Below, piece after piece: positions 59,813 to 64,000 of a stretch of 64,000 nucleotides of DNA; the first letter of the stretch is position 1; each line of letters starts with the position of its first letter. Location of the stretch: contig NZ_CP092362.2 of assembly GCF_022370635.2 (NCBI RefSeq), positions 3,162,001 to 3,226,000 on the forward strand, in the 5' to 3' direction. The stretch is from Mycolicibacterium crocinum (GTDB lineage Bacteria; Actinomycetota; Actinomycetes; Mycobacteriales; Mycobacteriaceae). A program made the translations under genes and the position numbers. The notes under the pieces were generated by a model, which saw only the letters and a list, made by a program, of their open reading frames with translations, was not told where the DNA came from and did not search any database.

Positions 59813-60091
59813 ATGATTGATCACTCGTTGGGCCGTAATGCCCTGCGTGCCTCCCTGGTGGCCGGCACACTCATGGTTGCCGTCGCCGGGTTCGGGCAGC
59901 AGGTTGCCGCTGCTGCGCCGCCGCCGCCCTGCCTGCCGGGAACCCCGTGTGTCGGTGGCCCCGGGCCGGGCCCCGGCCCCGGACCCGGCCCCGGCCCCGT
60001 CGGACCCGGACCGATCGGCCCCGGACCCGTCGGCCCAGGCCCTGGCGCGCCACCTCCCTGCCCGCCGCTGACACCGTGCCCGCCGCGGTAA
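59813..60091 (+). CDS. Small secreted Gly/Pro-repeat protein with CX5C motifs
   Basis: 92 residues from the ATG at 59813, with AAAGGAAG ten bases upstream. Signal peptide to about 35 (VAAA-AP). The mature part has C-L-P-G-T-P-C, a GPGPGP/VGPGPIGPGP repeat, then C-P-P-L-T-P-C-P-P-R at the end. It is probably co-transcribed with the 59605 gene and followed by a strong terminator. Confidence 0.72.
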   Translation: MIDHSLGRNALRASLVAGTLMVAVAGFGQQVAAAAPPPPCLPGTPCVGGPGPGPGPGPGPGPVGPGPIGPGPVGPGPGAPPPCPPLTPCPPR

Positions 60092-60120
60092 ACATCTAGC
60101 GGGCTCAGCGCTACCCCAAG

Positions 60121-60153
60121 ACGTTGGCGGCCGGGATTCCCGGCCGCCAACGT
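60121..60153. terminator. Strong rho-independent-type terminator
   Basis: ACGTTGGCGGCCGGG-ATT-CCCGGCCGCCAACGT: perfect 15-bp arms followed by TATTTCG. It lies 30 bp after the 60091 stop and 10 bp before the convergent kinase stop, so it can serve both. Confidence 0.85.
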
Positions 60154-60162
60154 TATTTCGGT

Positions 60163-61755
60163 TCATTGAGCTTTCGAGCTCCCGTCGCGGTCAGGTTCTG
60201 GCGGAAGAATGACCGTCAAGGTCGTCGCGCCTGGTGTGCTGCGAACCTGGACGCTGCCGCCGTGAGCGTTGACTACTGCCGCCACGATTGCCAGTCCCAG
60301 ACCTGTACTTCCGGCCAGGCGAGATCGGGAGCTATCTCCACGGACAAAGCGACCGAAGATCTCCGGCTGCCGGTCTGCCGGTATGCCAGGACCGTTGTCG
60401 GTGACCTCGATCACGACCGACCCGCGCTCTTCGTGCGTCAGTGTGGTCGTAACGACCGTCCCCGCGGGGGTATGTACTCGGGCGTTGGCCAGCAGATTGG
60501 CGAGCACTTGATGCAGTCGCTCGCCATCGCCGACCACGACCACGGGCTCGTCGGGCAACCGCAGCTCCCAGCGGTGATCGCGACCCGCAGCATGTGCGTC
60601 GCTGACCACGTCGATCGCCAATTGTGACAAGTCGACGGGTACGGCATCAATGGGGCGGCCGGCGTCGAGTCGTGCCAGCAGCAGCATGTCTTCCACCAGA
60701 CTGGACATGCGCTTGGCTTCGGCATCAATTCGGCCCAGTGCATGAACGACGTTGTCGGAGAATTCATTCTGTTGGCGTTGCACTAATTCCGTGTACCCGC
60801 GGATGGCCGCCAAGGGTGTCCGAAGTTCGTGGCTGGCATCGGCGACGAACTGACGCACACGCGTCTCGCTGGCGTGACGAGCCGCCATCGCGTCGCCGAT
60901 GCGCTGCAACATTCGGTCGAACGCCGCGCGTAGCCGGCCCACCTCGGTGTACTGCGTCGGTGAATCCGTCAAAGCAAGCGGTGTCGGCATACTCACTTCG
61001 CCATGATCGAGGTCGGAATCTGCGACACGTTGGGCGGTGACAGCCACCGCCGCCAGGGGCGCCAACTGGCGACGCAGAACCAGAAGACCGACCACGACCG
61101 CAGCAGCCAACGCGACGGCAGCGATCACAGCCAGCATTCCGAGCAGAGATAGCTGTGTCTGATCCAAGGCCTTTGTCGGTAGGCCCGTCACGATCACGCG
61201 ACCGTTGGCAGCCCTGGACGACAGGACACGATACGTTCCGAGACCGTCGACGTTGATCGACGTCGGGGACGCGAAGAGTTCCGAGGACACATCACGACGG
61301 GCTTTCTCGCTCAACGGCTTCAGCGTTCCGCTATCGGTGATCACCGCACCATCGAGCACCTCGCCGTCCGACACCAGCGCACCCAACGTCCCGGCCGACT
61401 GCCCTGGCGCGTTGAGGAAGAACGCACCCGACGGCACGATGCGCAACGTATCCGGCATCAGCGGCGGCGGCCCAAGTGAATACAGCAGCGAGGAGCGCGC
61501 CGCAGCATCGATCACCTGCCCGTCGAGCTGCTCGAGAAGAAAACGGTGCATCGCGGTCAACGTGCCTACCCCGATGCCGACACACACCAACGCCAGCAAC
61601 ACCACCTGGGCAGCCACCAGACGAATCTGCAAGGACAACGCACTGGGATGGCGCAGCCGGAAGACCACACCGGGTTCTCCTCGACGAGAGGCCCGTTCGG
61701 CGAGGCGAGGCACAGTCGCACCAGAGGCCTCGGGTCGGATCAAGCCAGCAGTCAC
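60163..61755 (-). CDS. Sensor histidine kinase, TrcS-like
   Basis: 530 residues. TM helices at about 46-70 and 203-227 flank an external domain; a HAMP-like linker follows. The phosphoacceptor His309 is in ASHELRTPLAAIRGYTEL, then the N box NLLANARVHTPAG, D-N-G-P-G-I-P and GLGLAIV of the ATPase domain. It is probably the partner of the response regulator encoded 209 bp upstream on the same strand. Size and gene order resemble TrcS/TrcR of M. tuberculosis (from memory). Confidence 0.9.
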   Translation of the reverse strand: MTAGLIRPEASGATVPRLAERASRRGEPGVVFRLRHPSALSLQIRLVAAQVVLLALVCVGIGVGTLTAMHRFLLEQLDGQVIDAAARSSLLYSLGPPPLMPDTLRIVPSGAFFLNAPGQSAGTLGALVSDGEVLDGAVITDSGTLKPLSEKARRDVSSELFASPTSINVDGLGTYRVLSSRAANGRVIVTGLPTKALDQTQLSLLGMLAVIAAVALAAAVVVGLLVLRRQLAPLAAVAVTAQRVADSDLDHGEVSMPTPLALTDSPTQYTEVGRLRAAFDRMLQRIGDAMAARHASETRVRQFVADASHELRTPLAAIRGYTELVQRQQNEFSDNVVHALGRIDAEAKRMSSLVEDMLLLARLDAGRPIDAVPVDLSQLAIDVVSDAHAAGRDHRWELRLPDEPVVVVGDGERLHQVLANLLANARVHTPAGTVVTTTLTHEERGSVVIEVTDNGPGIPADRQPEIFGRFVRGDSSRSRLAGSTGLGLAIVAAVVNAHGGSVQVRSTPGATTLTVILPPEPDRDGSSKAQ

Positions 61756-61840
61756 CCGCCGATGTTGGCGAAGGCCCCTATGAGTACGCTGTGACCGCGT
61801 TAGGACCCACCCTTGAATTTCCGTGTTGGAGATCGCTGCG

Positions 61841-61916
61841 CCGGGCGGGGGGACCCCCGTACACCTCGGGGGGAGGGACAGCTGCTGTCTAGATGCACGG
61901 GAGTCCCCCCGTCCGG
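61841..61916. other. Structured spacer between response regulator and kinase genes
   Basis: CCGGGCGGGGGGAC (61841-61854) and GTCCCCCCGTCCGG (61903-61916) pair with one mismatch, enclosing a second C5/G5-type stem and ACAG-CTG-CTGT. The structure lies in the 209-bp gap after the regulator stop and before the kinase start. It could attenuate kinase expression relative to the regulator. Confidence 0.45.
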
Positions 61917-61964
61917 CGAGTCCATTGCCGGCGTCAGCCGGTAGGTGCGTGGGCTACAAAGAGT

Positions 61965-62696
61965 TCAGCGGTCAACGGGTTTGATGACATAGCCGGAGCC
62001 GCGCAGGGTATGGATCATCGGTTCACGACCGTAGTCGATTTTCTTGCGCAAATACGAGATGTACAGCTCCACCACGTTGGAGCGTCCGCCGAAGTCGTAA
62101 TCCCATACCTGTTCCAGGATTTGACTCTTGCTGACGACTCGGCGCGCATTGCGCATCAAGAACAGAAGTACCTCGAATTCCGTCGCAGTCAAACTGATCG
62201 CCTCGCCGTCTCGAGTCACTTCGTGGGTGTCCTCGTCCAGCACCAGATCTCCCACCACGACTCTGGCCGTGTTGTCGGCGACCGCTAGTCCGGTCCGGCG
62301 CAACAATGCCCGCAGCCGCAAGACCAGTTCCTCAAGACTGAACGGCTTGGTCACATAGTCATCACCGCCGGCGGTCAGTCCCGCGATCCGATCTTCTTGA
62401 GAGTCCTTCGCAGTCAACAGCAACAGCGGAAGTGCGGGATGAGTAGCGCGTAGCCGTTCCAGGACTTCCAACCCACTGATGTCGGGCAACATGATGTCGA
62501 GGACGACAACGTCTGGACGACTCTCGCGCGCCGCCTTGATCGCCTCCGCGCCGTTTGCGGCGGTGACAACGTCCCAGCCTTCGTAGCGCAGTGTCATCGA
62601 AACCATCTCTGCCAGTACCGGTTCGTCGTCGACGACGAGCGCCCGAATAGCCGTGCCGTCGGGGCGACGCAGGGCCACCGGTCGGTCAGCAGCCAT
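61965..62696 (-). CDS. OmpR-family response regulator, TrcR-like
   Basis: 243 residues from the ATG at 62696. The receiver is canonical: acidic D-D-E, phosphoacceptor Asp67 (VVVLDIMLPD), Thr95 and Lys117. The winged-helix domain (about 145-240) has ISLTATEFEVLLFL and NVVELYISYLRKKID. Further upstream frame extension lacks homology. It forms a two-component system with the kinase gene downstream and is divergent from the glycosyltransferase gene. Confidence 0.92.
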   Translation of the reverse strand: MAADRPVALRRPDGTAIRALVVDDEPVLAEMVSMTLRYEGWDVVTAANGAEAIKAARESRPDVVVLDIMLPDISGLEVLERLRATHPALPLLLLTAKDSQEDRIAGLTAGGDDYVTKPFSLEELVLRLRALLRRTGLAVADNTARVVVGDLVLDEDTHEVTRDGEAISLTATEFEVLLFLMRNARRVVSKSQILEQVWDYDFGGRSNVVELYISYLRKKIDYGREPMIHTLRGSGYVIKPVDR

Positions 62697-62894
62697 GGCT
62701 GTCAACGCGGTTTCCAATAGCGAATTCGAACCATCGCGAGAGTTTGACCGGCCGACGTGTGTGACACCTGTGGGCGTGCTGTCGTGAACATATGAGTCCG
62801 TTGCCTGCTGCGTCACAGCTGTAATGACGATAGCCATAACCTTCGCACAGCCAGGGCAAACGAACAGCCAATGGTAGGAACCCAAGATGGTCCC

Positions 62895-64000
62895 ATGACC
62901 AACACACTGCTTGCCGCGCCTATCTCCCTCACGTCGGCTCGCCCCGACGCCGTCCGCATCGCCCGCGACCGGAATGTGCCCGTTGTCGACGTGGTCGTCC
63001 CGGTGTACAACGAGCAGGTCACCTTGGCCGCTTCGGTGCGCCGCCTGCACCGGTATCTAGCCGAATCCGTGCCGTATCGGGTACAGATTACGATCGCCGA
63101 TAACGCAAGCATCGATGAAACACCGCGCATCGCTGCGCAATTGGCCGGTGAGCTCGACGGGGTAAGGGTGGTCCGTCTGGAGCAGAAGGGCCGCGGCCGA
63201 GCCCTGCACACGGTTTGGTCATCCTCGGACTCCCCGGTGCTGGCGTATATGGATGTCGATTTGTCCACTGATCTGGCCGCGCTGCAACCCCTTCTGGCGC
63301 CGCTGATTTCGGGGCATTCCGACCTGGCGATCGGCACCCGGCTGGCTCGCAGTTCCCGTGTTGTGCGTGGGGCGAAGCGCGAGGTCATCTCGCGCTGCTA
63401 CAACCTCATTCTCCGCTCTACGTTGGCCGCGAAGTTCTCTGATGCCCAGTGCGGATTCAAGGCGATCCGCGCTGACGTGGCCGCGAGCCTGCTCCCGCAT
63501 GTGATTGACACCGGGTGGTTCTTCGATACCGAGTTGCTCGTGCTGGCGGAGCGCGCCGGACTGCGCATCCACGAGGTCCCCGTCGACTGGGTGGATGACC
63601 CGGACAGTCGGGTCGACATCGTGGCCACCGCCACCGCCGACCTTAAAGGTATTGGGCGTCTGCTGAAAGGCTTTGCAAGCGGCTCTATTCCGGTTCGCGA
63701 TATCGCCGACCAGCTGGGTTCAGCGCGCAGCGCACCGCCTCGGAGCCTGCTGCGGCAAGGTGTGCGGTTCGCGGCGATCGGAATCGTCTCGACATTGGCG
63801 TATCTGGCCATCTTCGCGTCACTACACGCCGGCATCGGAGCCCAAGCCGCCAACCTCGTCGCCTTGTTGATCACCGCGATCGCCAATACTGCCGCGAACC
63901 GCCGATTCACCTTCGGTGTCCGCGGCGGCGGCCGGGCACTGCGCCATCATGCCGAGGGCTTGGTCGTGTTCACACTTGCGTTGGGGTTGACCAGCGGCTC
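62895..64000 (+). CDS. GT2 glycosyltransferase-GtrA fusion, 3' end outside window
   Basis: The frame opens at ATG 62895 and is still open at the window end (368 complete codons). The N-terminal GT2 domain has VPVYNEQVTLAASVRRL, YMDVDLSTD (the D-x-D metal site) and CGFKAIRAD, as in dolichyl-phosphate mannose/glucose synthases. From about residue 285 a GtrA domain begins (LLRQGVRFAAIGIVSTLAYL, ITAIANTAANRRFTF), giving the flippase part of a polyprenyl-phosphate sugar system. It is divergent from the TrcR-like gene by 198 bp. Confidence 0.9.
   Translation, partial: MTNTLLAAPISLTSARPDAVRIARDRNVPVVDVVVPVYNEQVTLAASVRRLHRYLAESVPYRVQITIADNASIDETPRIAAQLAGELDGVRVVRLEQKGRGRALHTVWSSSDSPVLAYMDVDLSTDLAALQPLLAPLISGHSDLAIGTRLARSSRVVRGAKREVISRCYNLILRSTLAAKFSDAQCGFKAIRADVAASLLPHVIDTGWFFDTELLVLAERAGLRIHEVPVDWVDDPDSRVDIVATATADLKGIGRLLKGFASGSIPVRDIADQLGSARSAPPRSLLRQGVRFAAIGIVSTLAYLAIFASLHAGIGAQAANLVALLITAIANTAANRRFTFGVRGGGRALRHHAEGLVVFTLALGLTSG

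Noticed and set aside
62725..62745. tRNA-like TTCGAA segment
   Set aside because: No acceptor stem, anticodon arm or CCA context around it.

Overview
The window is high-G+C DNA with long ORFs, many GTG starts and 4-bp ATGA/GTGA gene overlaps. Its protein families point to a mycobacterium, most likely an environmental Mycolicibacterium: a PE-PPE-type serine hydrolase, an Rv1815-like secreted protease, a pair resembling Rv2435c/Rv2434c, a TrcRS-like two-component system, mycofactocin-type SDRs and Hsa/Ksh-type steroid enzymes. I saw no rRNA, tRNA, CRISPR array, insertion sequence or phage gene.

Region 1 (1-23.6 kb) is a catabolic island for a steroid-like or other polycyclic ketone. It has three Baeyer-Villiger/flavin monooxygenases, an OYE reductase, a hormone-sensitive-lipase-type esterase, an IclR regulator, four SDRs, a crotonase and an extended SDR. 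It also holds two copies of one cassette: a delta4(5alpha)-ketosteroid-dehydrogenase-like flavoprotein, an HsaC-like extradiol dioxygenase and an HsaA-like monooxygenase on the minus strand, divergent from a Baeyer-Villiger monooxygenase on the plus strand (6.5-13.0 kb and 17.4-22.7 kb). A KshB-like reductase occurs only in copy 1, and an HsaD-like C-C hydrolase follows copy 2. Together they suggest dehydrogenation and aromatisation, ortho-hydroxylation, meta-cleavage and hydrolysis, plus lactone formation and ester hydrolysis.

Region 2 (23.7-45.4 kb) is mixed. It has a membrane class III cyclase homologue with substituted catalytic residues followed by a MscS channel with an atypical cNMP domain, then L-2-hydroxyglutarate oxidase, a sulfotransferase under a MarR regulator, EamA and MFS exporters, a thioesterase and a P1-family peptidase. 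An overlapping chain follows (sulfurtransferase, small membrane protein, K+ channel, Ltp-type thiolase, DUF35 protein). Next come a Na+/solute symporter with a DUF3311 partner and a stand-alone set of haem-copper oxidase subunit III/IV-like proteins with two related membrane proteins, divergent from a TetR gene.

Region 3 (45.4-60.1 kb) is gene-poor and rich in exported proteins: a 34-residue-repeat protein, a serine protease, a Ser/Thr-rich protein interrupted by an in-frame TGA, a zinc-protease-like protein with a C-terminal anchor, a PE-PPE hydrolase and three small proteins sharing a Cys-x5-Cys-Pro-Pro...Arg ending. Within it lie a response regulator with Glu in place of the phosphoacceptor Asp and, divergent from it, a TetR-type protein that appears anchored in the membrane and carries a long Pro/Ser/Thr tail.

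Region 4 (60.1-64 kb) has a histidine kinase and its response regulator (TrcS/TrcR type), separated by a structured spacer, and the start of a GT2-GtrA fusion glycosyltransferase that runs off the window.
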